Source of the DNA: SABI01 sp963678555
GTDB taxonomy: Bacteria > Spirochaetota > Spirochaetia > Sphaerochaetales > Sphaerochaetaceae
DNA length: 64,000 bases
Assembly: GCA_963678555.2 (NCBI GenBank)
Contig: CAXXJA010000002.1
Coordinates: 806,001 to 870,000, forward strand
Reading direction: 5' to 3'
Shown here: positions 47,032-56,520 of the stretch, piece by piece
Layout of the letters: each line of letters starts with the position of its first letter
Numbering within the stretch: position 1 is the stretch's first letter
Program-made: the position numbers and the translations under genes
Notes under the pieces: model-generated
What the model was told of the DNA's origin: nothing
Database searches by the model: none
Seen by the model: the letters and a program-made list of their open reading frames with translations, nothing else

Positions 47032-47892
47032 ATGAATCGCATCTTCCGCTACCTTTTTTGGAAAATAAAAGGTATCAAGGTATATGCCCTGGTGGGAAAG
47101 AGCGGAACGGGAAAAAGCTTTCGTTCCAAACTGGTGGCACAGAAATATAACATAGAACTCATCGTTGATGACGGTCTCCTGATTAAAGGGGATCGTATTA
47201 TTGCGGGCAAGAGCGCGAAACGTGAAGAGAACTTTCTCAAGGCGGTGAAGACCGCCCTTTTCGATGATGAAGAGCACATGAACGAGACCCTGGCAGCCCT
47301 TCAGAAAGAATCGTTCCACCGGATCATGCTCATCGGCACGAGTGAGAAGATGGTCTACAAGATCGCAAGCCGGCTGAAGATTCCGGAACCTGAGAAGATC
47401 TTCCGGATCGAGGATATCGCGAGCAAGGAAGATATCGAGACAGCTATGCGCATCAGGTTCACTGAAGGAAAGCATGTCATTCCCGTACCCACGATCGAGA
47501 TCACACGTTCGTATCCTCAGATCGTATATGACTCAATGCGTGTGTTCTTCAAGAACAAGAATCAGCTGCCATGGAGGAAGGAGCAGGCATTCGAAAAAAC
47601 GATAGTGCGCCCGGAATTCTCCAAGTACGGAAAGATCACGATGAGTGAAGCGGCCCTCAGCCAGATGGTGATACACTGTCTGGATGAGTTCGACCACCTG
47701 ATGAAGGTGAAGAAGGTGACAATGAAGGTCGAACCGAGCGGCTACAATCTTTCGGTCAAGCTCAGGGTTCCCATCAAGCATGAGATATCGTCTACTCTGG
47801 CTGAACTTCAGGAGTACATTGCCGACTCTCTCGAGAAGTACGGCGGCATTTTCATCAGTGCGGTCAATCTTGAGATTGAGGAGTGGGGGTAG
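47032..47892 (+). CDS. P-loop nucleotide-binding protein with Gls24-like C-terminus
   Basis: 286 residues from ATG 47032 (MNRIFRYLFW); the frame opens ten codons earlier but without supporting signals. A Walker A motif GKSGTGKSF lies near residue 22, followed by a second motif-like segment (VDDGLLIKGDRII). The last 60 residues (YNLSVKLRVPIKHEI, AVNLEIEEW) resemble Asp23/Gls24 domains. The final 29 bases overlap the 3' end of the convergent pcnB gene. Biological role unknown; Gls24 proteins act in envelope stress in Gram-positives. Confidence 0.65.
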   Translation: MNRIFRYLFWKIKGIKVYALVGKSGTGKSFRSKLVAQKYNIELIVDDGLLIKGDRIIAGKSAKREENFLKAVKTALFDDEEHMNETLAALQKESFHRIMLIGTSEKMVYKIASRLKIPEPEKIFRIEDIASKEDIETAMRIRFTEGKHVIPVPTIEITRSYPQIVYDSMRVFFKNKNQLPWRKEQAFEKTIVRPEFSKYGKITMSEAALSQMVIHCLDEFDHLMKVKKVTMKVEPSGYNLSVKLRVPIKHEISSTLAELQEYIADSLEKYGGIFISAVNLEIEEWG

Positions 47893-49057
47893 AAGGCTTC
47901 TTCCTCCGGTTACGGGTACGGGGAGTTTTTCCCTTCTTGACCTTGTGCGCCTGTACGGTCCTTCCGGGATAGTTGGCGGGAATGCGGGACCGGTACCAGG
48001 AGTCAGGGATCGACAGTCCTGATTCCTGCAGAATCTCCGCTGCGGCAAACTCCACATCATAGTTGGCAGGTGTAATAGGCTGGATGATCTGTTTGAGATG
48101 GTAGAACACGCTCTGGAAGTATTCCTTGTCGCTCTCTCCCTCTTCCCGGGCAGGCAGAGCGATATCACCGGCGAGGCAGGCAAGCATCTCACCGCGGGTC
48201 ACCGTTTCCCTCCCCGCTTCTGCGTGCTTGACATCGTTCACCCGCCGGTCAAGCACCTTCAGACGGTTCAGCACGGCTTCAAACTCCGCTGAAATACTGA
48301 TCGAAGGAAGCATGTACACGAGAATCTTGTGTTTCTGAAGACTCCTCATGATCGATGCTGCATGACCCGAGGAGAGGATCTTCATCACCTCTTCGGTGAT
48401 CCGTGAACTGCTGATGCGGATCAGTTCATGACCGTCCTTACGTATCGCCCGTTTCACCGGATAGACGAGGGCGAAACCGGTTGTGACAGAGTATTTCACA
48501 GCCCTGACCATCCTCACCGGATCTTCCTTGAAAGAGGACTCCAGAGGAAGAATGGAGGAAATCCTCTTCTTCCTGAAATCCTTCATAGCATTATTGAAGT
48601 CGATCAGTTTGCGCTCGAGAGGATCGTAGTAGAGGGAATTGACCGTGAAGTCCCTTCGGGCGGAATCCTGTTCTATGGTTCCGTAGATTGCAGTGGGATC
48701 CTCGGAATTCTCCACACCGCTTCTGAAGGTGGAAACCTCGATGATCTTGTCTGCAAAGGTGAGATGAACCAGCTTGAAACGCCGGCCTATGATACGCGCA
48801 TTATAGAAAAGTTTCTGAATCTGACGCGGCCGGGCACTGGTGACGATGTCGAAGTCTTTCGGGATATTGCCCAGGAGGAGGTCCCGTACCGCGCCACCCA
48901 CAAGGTAGGCACTGTGGTTCCTGCTCTGCAGCTTCCGGATAACCCAAAGCGCATCACTGTCGATGGAGTTCTGTCCGATATGGTGCTCACTCTCATCGTA
49001 AATATATGCTATGGGAACATTCTTCCCCGATTCCTGTACCTTGTATCTTGTCAACAT
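47864..49057 (-). CDS. pcnB: Poly(A) polymerase / CCA-adding nucleotidyltransferase family
   Basis: 397 residues. The polymerase beta fold is intact: YLVGGAVRDLLLG and the catalytic DFDIVT. A head domain follows (FRSGVENSEDP, RRDFTVNSLYYDP, EDPVRMVRAVKYS). A basic C-terminal tail (KKGKTPRTRNRRKK) is typical of PcnB. N-terminus MLTRYKVQESGKNVP matches the spirochaete form I recall. Whether it adds poly(A) or CCA is uncertain; since tRNA genes here lack CCA, some member of this family must add it. Confidence 0.9.
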   Translation of the reverse strand: MLTRYKVQESGKNVPIAYIYDESEHHIGQNSIDSDALWVIRKLQSRNHSAYLVGGAVRDLLLGNIPKDFDIVTSARPRQIQKLFYNARIIGRRFKLVHLTFADKIIEVSTFRSGVENSEDPTAIYGTIEQDSARRDFTVNSLYYDPLERKLIDFNNAMKDFRKKRISSILPLESSFKEDPVRMVRAVKYSVTTGFALVYPVKRAIRKDGHELIRISSSRITEEVMKILSSGHAASIMRSLQKHKILVYMLPSISISAEFEAVLNRLKVLDRRVNDVKHAEAGRETVTRGEMLACLAGDIALPAREEGESDKEYFQSVFYHLKQIIQPITPANYDVEFAAAEILQESGLSIPDSWYRSRIPANYPGRTVQAHKVKKGKTPRTRNRRKKPSTPTPQSQD

Positions 49058-49170
49058 CGACCTACGGACCTTGTGTGTGATATGCTTATTGCAGTTTGTG
49101 TACGATTTCTTTACACTACTAATCCTGTGTAACCCATTTTATGAAAAAAAGCAACAGGAGCCGCACCAAG

Positions 49171-50493
49171 ATGATCCAGAGCAGAGTATTGAAAGGATTC
49201 AGAGATTCCCTTCCGCGTGGAGAACAGATTCGCAAAAGCCTCATTGCACGTCTCGAAAAGACCTTCGAATCGTACGGGTTCGTTCCCATCGATACCCCGG
49301 CTCTCGAATATACCGAAATTCTCCTCGGCAAGGGCGGAGGAGAGACCGACAAGCAGATATTCCAGTTCCAGGATAACGGGGGAAGGGATGTGGCTCTTCG
49401 CTATGACCTGACCGTCCCCTTCGCCCGGTTCTTCTCGATGCACCATACTACCCTTCCCAGCCCGTTCAAACGGTATCACATAGCGAAGGTGTGGCGGGGG
49501 GAGAAGCCCCAGAACGGCAGGTACCGTGAATTCTTCCAGTGCGATTTCGATATCGTGGGGACCGACTCGATTCTCAGCGATGCAGAGATTCTCATGATGA
49601 TGATCTCCTCCTTCCGGAACCTCGGTATCGAAGGGGTTCAGATACATGTCGCTCACCGGGGGCTGTTCAATGCCTTCCTTTCCTATGCAGGAATACGAGA
49701 GAAATCGGAGGATATACTGAGAACCGTTGATAAAATGAGAAAAATCGGTTCTGAAGAGACACGGAACCAGTTAGAACAGATCATTTCATCGGTAAAACCT
49801 TCACAGGCAGAAGAAGCCGCACAGACGATCATCGATTTTATCACCTGCAAAGAACAATCCCTGTCTAACACTGAACGCATCGACCTTCTGGAATCACTCA
49901 GCGGAGGAGAGAGCGAGTCCTCGCTGCGGCTGAGACAGCTGATCGCGATCCTCGAAGCCTCGGGCATGTCGGATGCAATCCTGATCGACCCCTCGATCAC
50001 CCGGGGTCTGGATTACTACACAGGAATCGTCTATGAGACCTTCTTCACCGACCTTCCCTCCATAGGTTCGGTGTGCTCGGGCGGCCGCTACGACAATCTT
50101 ACCGGTCTGTACATGAAGGAGCCGGTAACCGGTGTCGGTTCCTCGATCGGGCTCGACCGCCTGATCGCCGCACTCGAAGAGCTCTCCCACCCTCTTGTTC
50201 GGGAGAGCGCCAGCGCGGACGTGATCATATTCAACGATGACAGGAGTTCGTTTCATGACCGGGTCAGTGCGGCACAGCAGCTGCGCGAGGAGGGGTTGAG
50301 GGTTGATCTCTACCTCGATACGAAGAAGATGGCTCTCCAGTTCAAGTATGCACAGCAGCATGATATTCCCTACGGCCTTTTTGTGCGGGAAGATCAGTCG
50401 CTTCTGGTCAGGGACCTGAAGACTCGTGAAGAGTTCACATTTCAGCCGGGAACGGCCGGCACGCTCATGCGTCATATAACGCAAAGGAATTAG
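49171..50493 (+). CDS. hisS: Histidyl-tRNA synthetase
   Basis: Charges tRNA-His. I start at ATG 49171, which has AGGAG at 49156-49160 and gives MIQSRVLKGFRD; the ATG at 49141 adds ten basic residues without a ribosome site. Class II motifs are present: motif 2 RYREFFQCDFDIVG, the HisRS signatures GLDYYTGIVYE and CSGGRYDNL, motif 3 GSSIGLDRL. Length 440 aa is normal. The stop is adjacent to the helicase ATG. Confidence 0.95.
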   Translation: MIQSRVLKGFRDSLPRGEQIRKSLIARLEKTFESYGFVPIDTPALEYTEILLGKGGGETDKQIFQFQDNGGRDVALRYDLTVPFARFFSMHHTTLPSPFKRYHIAKVWRGEKPQNGRYREFFQCDFDIVGTDSILSDAEILMMMISSFRNLGIEGVQIHVAHRGLFNAFLSYAGIREKSEDILRTVDKMRKIGSEETRNQLEQIISSVKPSQAEEAAQTIIDFITCKEQSLSNTERIDLLESLSGGESESSLRLRQLIAILEASGMSDAILIDPSITRGLDYYTGIVYETFFTDLPSIGSVCSGGRYDNLTGLYMKEPVTGVGSSIGLDRLIAALEELSHPLVRESASADVIIFNDDRSSFHDRVSAAQQLREEGLRVDLYLDTKKMALQFKYAQQHDIPYGLFVREDQSLLVRDLKTREEFTFQPGTAGTLMRHITQRN

Positions 50494-53003
50494 ATGAAGA
50501 CAATGACCCATCTGCCTGTGTATCAGCACAGGCAGGAAATACTTGATGCGCTTAGCCGCCATGACATCATCGTCGTGGAGAGTCCTACAGGAAGCGGGAA
50601 GACCACCCAGATTCCACTGATCCTTCATGAAGCGGGATACGCGGATACCGGTATCATCGGGGTCACCCAGCCCCGCAGAATTGCCACACTCAGCGTGTGC
50701 GATTTCATGATGCACCAGCTTGAGGATGAATCAGGCTACGTCGGGTACAAGATGCGTTTCGCCGACACGACCAATCAGCTGACCAGGCTGAAGATCATGA
50801 CCGACGGTATCCTTCTCATGGAGCTCAAGGCCGACCCGCTTCTGAGAAAGTACTCGGTGATACTCGTCGACGAGGCGCATGAACGGTCACTGAACATCGA
50901 TTTCATTCTCGGCCTCCTCAAACAGATTCTGAAGGAACGGGATGACTTCAAGGTGATCATCTCCTCTGCGACGATCAACACGAAGATCTTCAGCGATTTC
51001 TTCGGTCACTGCCCGGTGGTCTCCATCTCCAGCAGGGTCTATCCGGTCGATATCCTCTACCGTCCTCTGCAGCGAGCAGGCAGTGAGGAGGAACTGATCA
51101 ACTCGATCCGCTCGCTCGGCGAGGACATCGTACGGAAAGAGAGAGGTGACACTCTGATATTCCTCCATGGAGAGGCTGTGATCAAGAAGACCCTGGAGGC
51201 TCTGTCGGTTTCACCACTGGCAGAGAAGATGGAGCTCTATCCCCTGTACGGGAGACTCAGCAAGGAGGAGCAGGAGCGGGTGTTCACCCCGACGGGCCGG
51301 GGAAAGACAAGTTCGTCATTGCTACGAATATCGCGGAGACCAGTGTGACCATTGACGGGATCAAGGTGGTCGTCGACTCGGGTATCGCTAAGATGAACTA
51401 CTATAATCAGAAGGATTTTACAAGCTCTCTGATCACCCTGCCGGTAAGCCGCTCGAGCTGTGACCAGAGAACGGGCCGGGCAGGAAGAACCAGCAGCGGA
51501 ACCTGTTACCGCCTGTACAGTGAACAGGACTACGCACTGCGCGGTGAGTACACGGTTGAGGAGATTCTCAGGACCGACCTTTCCGAGGTGATCCTGAGAA
51601 TGAGTGAGCTGGGAATCTACGATTATGATCACTTCCCGTTCATCACGAAACCGAAGAGTTCAGCCATTCACTCGGGAGAGAACACTCTCAGGTTCATCGG
51701 CGCCATCGACGAAAATCGGCGTCTCACTTCCACCGGAGAGAAGATGGTCGCCTTCCCCCTGATACCCCGTCATTCACGGGTCATCATCGAGGCTATGATG
51801 CATCACCCTCAGGTGCTCGAGGAGGTGATCATCGCAATCAGCTTCCTGTCCACCCGTTCCCCCTTCTTCCTCCCTCCCGGTGAGGAGGAGGCGGCACGGA
51901 ATGCACACAAACAGTTTGCCAATGAGTGGGGGGACTTTGTCAGCTATCTCACCATATTCTATACGATTCGCGGAATGAAGAGTGCAAAGGAGAGGGAGAG
52001 GTTCTGCGCTTCCCACTACCTTGATGTTACGATCATCAATGAGATCTTCCATATCTATGAGCAGCTGTGCGAAATCGTCAGTGCCTTCGGCATCCCCATC
52101 GGACACGGGGGAAGCAGGAAGGAGTACCTGATCAGCCTGTCGGCCGGACTGCTTCAGTATGTACTGATGAAGGGAAAACGGTACGAGTACCATAGTGTCA
52201 CTGCTCAGAAGATATTCATCCACCCAGGCTCCGCCTGGTTCAGGGACCTTCCTCAGTACCTCCTTGCCGGAGAGATCGTGTATACCACTAAGATGTATGC
52301 ACGTACCGTCTCCCCGATCAAAAAGGAGTGGCTTGATGAGATCTCGCCTGGCCTCAGGGTCCGTCTCGGTGAAGCTTCAGGTGCAAAGGATACGAAATCA
52401 TCGAAGAAGAAGGACCGTGCTGGCAGGGGTGAACAGGGGAATACCGCTGGACAGGGCACTGTCAGTATCGGAGGGATCGAATTCAATACGATGCCTTCGA
52501 AGAAGAACCGCAACGGCATCATCGTCATTCCGCTTGAGAAGGCTCAGGACCTGATACGAAGGCTGTCGGGAGGGTCCCGTCGGGCCGATAAGCTCCGCGC
52601 GGCGCTCCAGTGGCGCGAGGGCTTCATTCATTACGGAGATTCTCTCAATGAGGTTCTCGCCGCTCTGCCTCTGATCGACACGGACAAGGGTATCCTCGAC
52701 ATGCCACCCAAGGGAGGCTTCTCGAGCTATGACCCTGCACTCCTGATTGAAAACCTCGAGTGGATCCTTTCTCTGACACGGATCAAGGGGAAGAAGAACC
52801 GGTTCTTCTTTGTTCACCTCGACACAAAAGGTCACGGCTACTACCGCTTCGAAAGTACCCGTAGCGCCTTTGACGCACTTGACAGCTCACTGTACGCGCT
52901 CGGACAGCTGATAGACGAAATACCGGCTTCCACGTTTGCGAAGGAGAAGAAACAGGCTGAGAAGAAGTTCAATCAGCTGCTGAAACTGTTTGACGCCCAG
53001 TAG
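50494..53003 (+). CDS. hrpA: DEAH-box helicase (HrpA/HrpB type) in two frames
   Basis: The first frame (50494 to about 51306) has GSGKTTQIP, TQPRRIA, VDEAHERSLN and SSATIN. The second (from about 51306 to 53003) continues with VIATNIAETSVTIDG, the motif VI block DQRTGRAGRTSSGTCYRLY and a C-terminal HA2-like domain. Neither half alone is a helicase. The join lies at G GGA AAG (51300-51306); a -1 shift there gives an uninterrupted 836-residue protein reading RGKDKF. Read as written the first frame stops at 51348. Possible explanations: programmed frameshift, one-base sequence error in the G run, or a mutation. Confidence 0.7.
51300..51328 (+). promoter_or_regulatory. Candidate -1 slippery heptamer and stem-loop in hrpA
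   Basis: GGGAAAG at 51300-51306, read in the zero frame as G GGA AAG, is the heptamer used for -1 frameshifting in the phage lambda G/GT gene. Five bases later TTCGT (51312-51316) and ACGAA (51324-51328) can pair with a 7-base loop. The stem is short, and an SD-like AAGGAGG is present but 31 bases upstream, farther than in known stimulators. Confidence 0.4.
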
Positions 53004-53039
53004 GTCACCGTTTTCCTCCTCGTCCAGCAAAGCAGGGGT

Positions 53040-54074
53040 TCACACGAGGTCTCTGATCTCCCGGGTATTGAGAGGGACCAGGACCGGCTGCCCCTGTCCT
53101 AGGAGCAGGACGAACCGGACACGTCCTTCCCGTTTCTTCTTGTCGCTGGCAATCGCACCGAGATAGGCATCGACATCATCAATGCCCGGATCACTGTTGA
53201 ACTGATAGAGGTCGAACAGCCTCTCGCCGTAGGAGAGGAACTGACGGGAACAGAGGTTTCTCTCGGCACTGAGCCTGAGAGCGCGTACCACTCCCCAGGC
53301 CACGGCCTCTCCGTGACTGAAACGGCACAGTCCTCCCATCGACTCAAGACCGTGGGCGAAAGTATGTCCGAGATTGAGGGCCTCTCTGATACCCTCGGTC
53401 TCCTTCGGGTCTCTCTCAATGTAGCTTCGCTTCACCTCGAGAGAGAGTCTGATCATCTTCTCGATAGCCTCTCCGTCCCGTGTAATAATCTGGTCATGAT
53501 GGGTCATCAGGAACTGATAGAGTTCGTCGTCTGAAGAGAGAAGCGCATGTTTAAGCACTTCCCCCAGCCCATTTTTAAATTCAGGATCGGGCAATACCTG
53601 CAACGTCTCAGTCGAAAGATAGATCATGGAGGCAGGATAGAAGGAACCGACCAGGTTCTTCACTCCTTCGAAATCGACTCCGGTCTTCCCGCCCAGAGAG
53701 GCGTCCACCTGGGACAGGAGGGTCGTAGGGACAAGGGAAAGACGCGCTCCCCTCATATAGAGACTGGCAGCAAAGGCTGTGATATCGCAGATCACCCCAC
53801 CCCCGACGGCAACGAACAGATCGTCACGGGCAAAGGAGAGGTGCTTCGCACGGGAGAGTATGGCACTCACCGTGTCGAGCGTCTTTGCCTCCTCACCGGC
53901 TTCGACGAGGATATGCTCGACACCCTCGGGAACGAACCGGAGCGTGTTGGCATCTGCCACGGCAAGGACTCTGGAGCCCTGAGATGCCAGAACTTCGAAG
54001 AACTGATCAACCGCCGCGCCCTGGAACACCTGCGATTCCCTGTCAGAAAGTGTTGCTGTGAATAACCGTTTCAT
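53040..54074 (-). CDS. aroB: 3-dehydroquinate synthase
   Basis: Shikimate-pathway enzyme converting DAHP to 3-dehydroquinate with NAD and zinc. NAD and metal motifs: GGGVICDITAFAASLYMRGARL, PTTLLSQVDASLGGKTGVD (in part), and LNLGHTFAHGLES with metal-binding His residues. About 344 residues from ATG 54074, normal. The frame extends six codons upstream, but TATATT (54086-54081) lies six bases before the ATG, pointing to a leaderless start. Divergent from the cysteine desulfurase gene. Confidence 0.94.
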   Translation of the reverse strand: MKRLFTATLSDRESQVFQGAAVDQFFEVLASQGSRVLAVADANTLRFVPEGVEHILVEAGEEAKTLDTVSAILSRAKHLSFARDDLFVAVGGGVICDITAFAASLYMRGARLSLVPTTLLSQVDASLGGKTGVDFEGVKNLVGSFYPASMIYLSTETLQVLPDPEFKNGLGEVLKHALLSSDDELYQFLMTHHDQIITRDGEAIEKMIRLSLEVKRSYIERDPKETEGIREALNLGHTFAHGLESMGGLCRFSHGEAVAWGVVRALRLSAERNLCSRQFLSYGERLFDLYQFNSDPGIDDVDAYLGAIASDKKKREGRVRFVLLLGQGQPVLVPLNTREIRDLV

Positions 54075-54080
54075 AGATAG

Positions 54081-54086
54081 AATATA
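54081..54086 (-). promoter_or_regulatory. aroB -10 box next to the start codon
   Basis: TATATT ends six bases before ATG 54074. A TTTACA lies upstream at a slightly short spacing (about 14 bases to TATATT, 16 to TATTCT). No ribosome site between. Confidence 0.4.
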
Positions 54087-54135
54087 TACCACGGGTCCCT
54101 TGTAAAAGTCACCCGATTACTGGAAAATACCTCAT

Positions 54136-55275
54136 ATGAAACAGATCTACTTCGATACCGCCTCCACGACACGAATCAGTGAGGCGGCACTGAATGCCTA
54201 TCACAGGTGCAGTGAGGAGACCTACGGGAATCCCTCCAGCCTCCACGACACGGGAAAGCAGGCAAAGAAGGTCCTGGAAGCCTCCCGGCGGAAGATCGGG
54301 GCACTTCTTGGCTCTCATGCGTACAATCTCGTCTTTACCAGCGGAGCGAGCGAGTCCAATTCACTCGTCATGTCCTCACTGCTGTGGAAGCGAAAGCCGG
54401 GAGCCATTCTCCTCTCCCCGCTGGAACATCCTTCGGTTACCGGCTATAGAGTATTTCTGAAAGAGAAGGGATACAGCTGGGTCGTCTGCGAAGCCCCTCG
54501 CGGTATCACCTCTGTCGACAGTATCCTTGCGTCTCTGAGTTCACAGACACAGCTCGTTGTCCTTTCTGCGGTGCACAACATCCTCGGCACCGTTCAGCCG
54601 ATACGGGCCATATATGATGCGGTGAAACAGTTCAATCCCGATATCCACGTGCATCTGGATGCCACACAGGCACCGGGAAAGATGCTGTGGGATCTAGAGA
54701 CCTTCCCCTGTGATTCATTCGCCCTCTCAGCTCACAAGGTGCACGGACCGAAGGGAATCGGATTACTGGCCGTGAAGAAGAACAGCACTATGAAGGCTCT
54801 GAGTGCCGCAGGCGGTCAGGAATCAGGCATGAGGGGCGGAACGGAGAATCTTCCTGCGGTGGCTGCCTTCGCGACTGCCCTGGAAGAGACTCTGAGTGTT
54901 CAGGAGTCTCTTCTAGCCGGACTGAACAGGAACAGGGAATTCCTTGATGCACACCTGAAGACAGTCCCCGGTATCACCTGTCTTTCACCGGGAAGGGACC
55001 ACTCGGTACCCAATATTCTCACCCTGTCCACTCCCCTTCCCTCCGAGGTCTTCCTGAGGATCATGAACGATAGGGGCTTCGCGCTCTCGGCTTCCAGTGC
55101 CTGCAGCAGCAACAGGAAGGGGAAACAGACGCTCGATGCCGCTATTTCGGGATTCACCGACACACAGAAGAAGCAAGCCGTGAGGATTTCCTGGGACCGG
55201 TATACCGGTGAGGATGATATCAGTCAGCTGATCACGGCCATCAGAGAAACGCTCGACACCTACGGGAGAAGATAA
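54136..55275 (+). CDS. Cysteine desulfurase (NifS/IscS family), thiI partner
   Basis: PLP enzyme giving persulfide sulfur. 379 residues. Substrate/PLP signs: FDTASTT, GNPSSLH, FTSGASESNSL, PLP-Asp in HLDATQAPG, Lys in ALSAHKVHGPKG, and the active Cys in SACSSNRKGKQ. Two codons separate it from thiI, so its likely job is supplying sulfur for tRNA 4-thiouridine, as Bacillus nifZ does. Confidence 0.92.
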   Translation: MKQIYFDTASTTRISEAALNAYHRCSEETYGNPSSLHDTGKQAKKVLEASRRKIGALLGSHAYNLVFTSGASESNSLVMSSLLWKRKPGAILLSPLEHPSVTGYRVFLKEKGYSWVVCEAPRGITSVDSILASLSSQTQLVVLSAVHNILGTVQPIRAIYDAVKQFNPDIHVHLDATQAPGKMLWDLETFPCDSFALSAHKVHGPKGIGLLAVKKNSTMKALSAAGGQESGMRGGTENLPAVAAFATALEETLSVQESLLAGLNRNREFLDAHLKTVPGITCLSPGRDHSVPNILTLSTPLPSEVFLRIMNDRGFALSASSACSSNRKGKQTLDAAISGFTDTQKKQAVRISWDRYTGEDDISQLITAIRETLDTYGRR

Positions 55276-55279
55276 CAGT

Positions 55280-56446
55280 ATGCAGACGAACCTCTATGTG
55301 CTCCGTCTCGGAGAGATATCGCTGAAGAAGAATAACCGCTCCGTGTTCGAACAGACACTCAAGCACACACTGAAATTCAAGCTTCGTCCCTACAGCACGA
55401 TCATCAGAACCTCCAAGGGAAGGATGTTCGTGGAGATCGAGGAGGGAACCCCTCAGAACAAGATCGATGAGGTGCTCTCCAAGACCTTCGGTATCGTATC
55501 GTACTCACAGGCAGTCTCCTGTGAGAAAGAACTGAAGGCGGTCTGCACGATGGCGGTCAGGATCATGTCCAGGGACCTGCGGCCCTCAGCTATCCGCACC
55601 TTCAAGGTGGAAACTGTCCGCTCGGACAAGACATTCGAACACCTTTCATACGATATCAGCAGAGAGGTCGGCCATGCAGTGCTGGAAGCTCATCCGGACC
55701 TCACCGTGGATGTGAGAAACCCTGGCACAGTCATCCGGGTGGAGATCAGGGACAAGGCCTACATCATCCCCTACGAGAAGGAGGGGCAGAAGGGCCTCCC
55801 TGTACGGGCAGGGGGAAAGGCGATGCTGATGCTTTCAGGAGGGATCGACTCTCCCGTGGCAGCCTGGTATGCGGCGAAACGGGGAATCCATCTCCATGCC
55901 GTCTACTTCCACGCATACCCCTATACCTCCGATGAGGCGAAGGAGAAGGTGATCGCGCTCGCCAGGCAGCTGAATCCCTATCTTGACGGAGTTGTTCTCC
56001 ACATCATTCCCTTCACCGACGTGCAGCTGAGGATCAAACAGGTGGGGCTTGAGGAGGAACAGACCCTCCTGATGCGGGCAGCTATGGTCAAAATCGCCAA
56101 TGCGCTCGCCCGTGCCAATGAGTGTACCGCCCTGGTGACCGGAGAAGCACTCAGCCAGGTCGCATCACAGACTCTTCAGTCCCTCTCCTTCACGGACCAT
56201 ATCTCAGACCTCCTGATCCTCCGACCTCTGATCGGCTTCGATAAGGAGGAGATCATCACAGTCGCGAAACGGATCGGCACCTTCGATATCTCGATCCTTC
56301 CTTTTGAAGACTGCTGCACCATCTTCTCACCCAAGCATCCGCTGATCAAACCTGACAGAGAGGTCGTGACCAGACACTACCGGGAAGCAGGCTTGGGGGA
56401 AGCTATCGAGGCGGCTATAGAACAGGAAGAGATCATCACCTTCTGA
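55280..56446 (+). CDS. thiI: tRNA 4-thiouridine synthase ThiI (no rhodanese domain)
   Basis: 388 residues. A ferredoxin-like/THUMP region occupies the first ~165 residues. The adenylation domain has the PP-loop LMLSGGIDSPVAAW near residue 185, then YFHAYPYTSD and GEALSQVASQTLQSL. The C-terminal rhodanese domain of the Escherichia enzyme is absent, as in Bacillus. This fits a dedicated partner desulfurase directly upstream. Modifies U8 of tRNA. Confidence 0.94.
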   Translation: MQTNLYVLRLGEISLKKNNRSVFEQTLKHTLKFKLRPYSTIIRTSKGRMFVEIEEGTPQNKIDEVLSKTFGIVSYSQAVSCEKELKAVCTMAVRIMSRDLRPSAIRTFKVETVRSDKTFEHLSYDISREVGHAVLEAHPDLTVDVRNPGTVIRVEIRDKAYIIPYEKEGQKGLPVRAGGKAMLMLSGGIDSPVAAWYAAKRGIHLHAVYFHAYPYTSDEAKEKVIALARQLNPYLDGVVLHIIPFTDVQLRIKQVGLEEEQTLLMRAAMVKIANALARANECTALVTGEALSQVASQTLQSLSFTDHISDLLILRPLIGFDKEEIITVAKRIGTFDISILPFEDCCTIFSPKHPLIKPDREVVTRHYREAGLGEAIEAAIEQEEIITF

Positions 56447-56520
56447 TCAGTCGATGGCAGGATGACTAGTACCCCTACCGCCCCTTTAATGGTTAAATGG
56501 TTAAATTGATGAATGGCTCA

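Noticed and set aside
51345..53003. Second helicase half as an independent gene (GTG start, GTGA overlap)
   Set aside because: It lacks the ATPase core and begins in the middle of the conserved SVTIDG motif, so it is a frame continuation.
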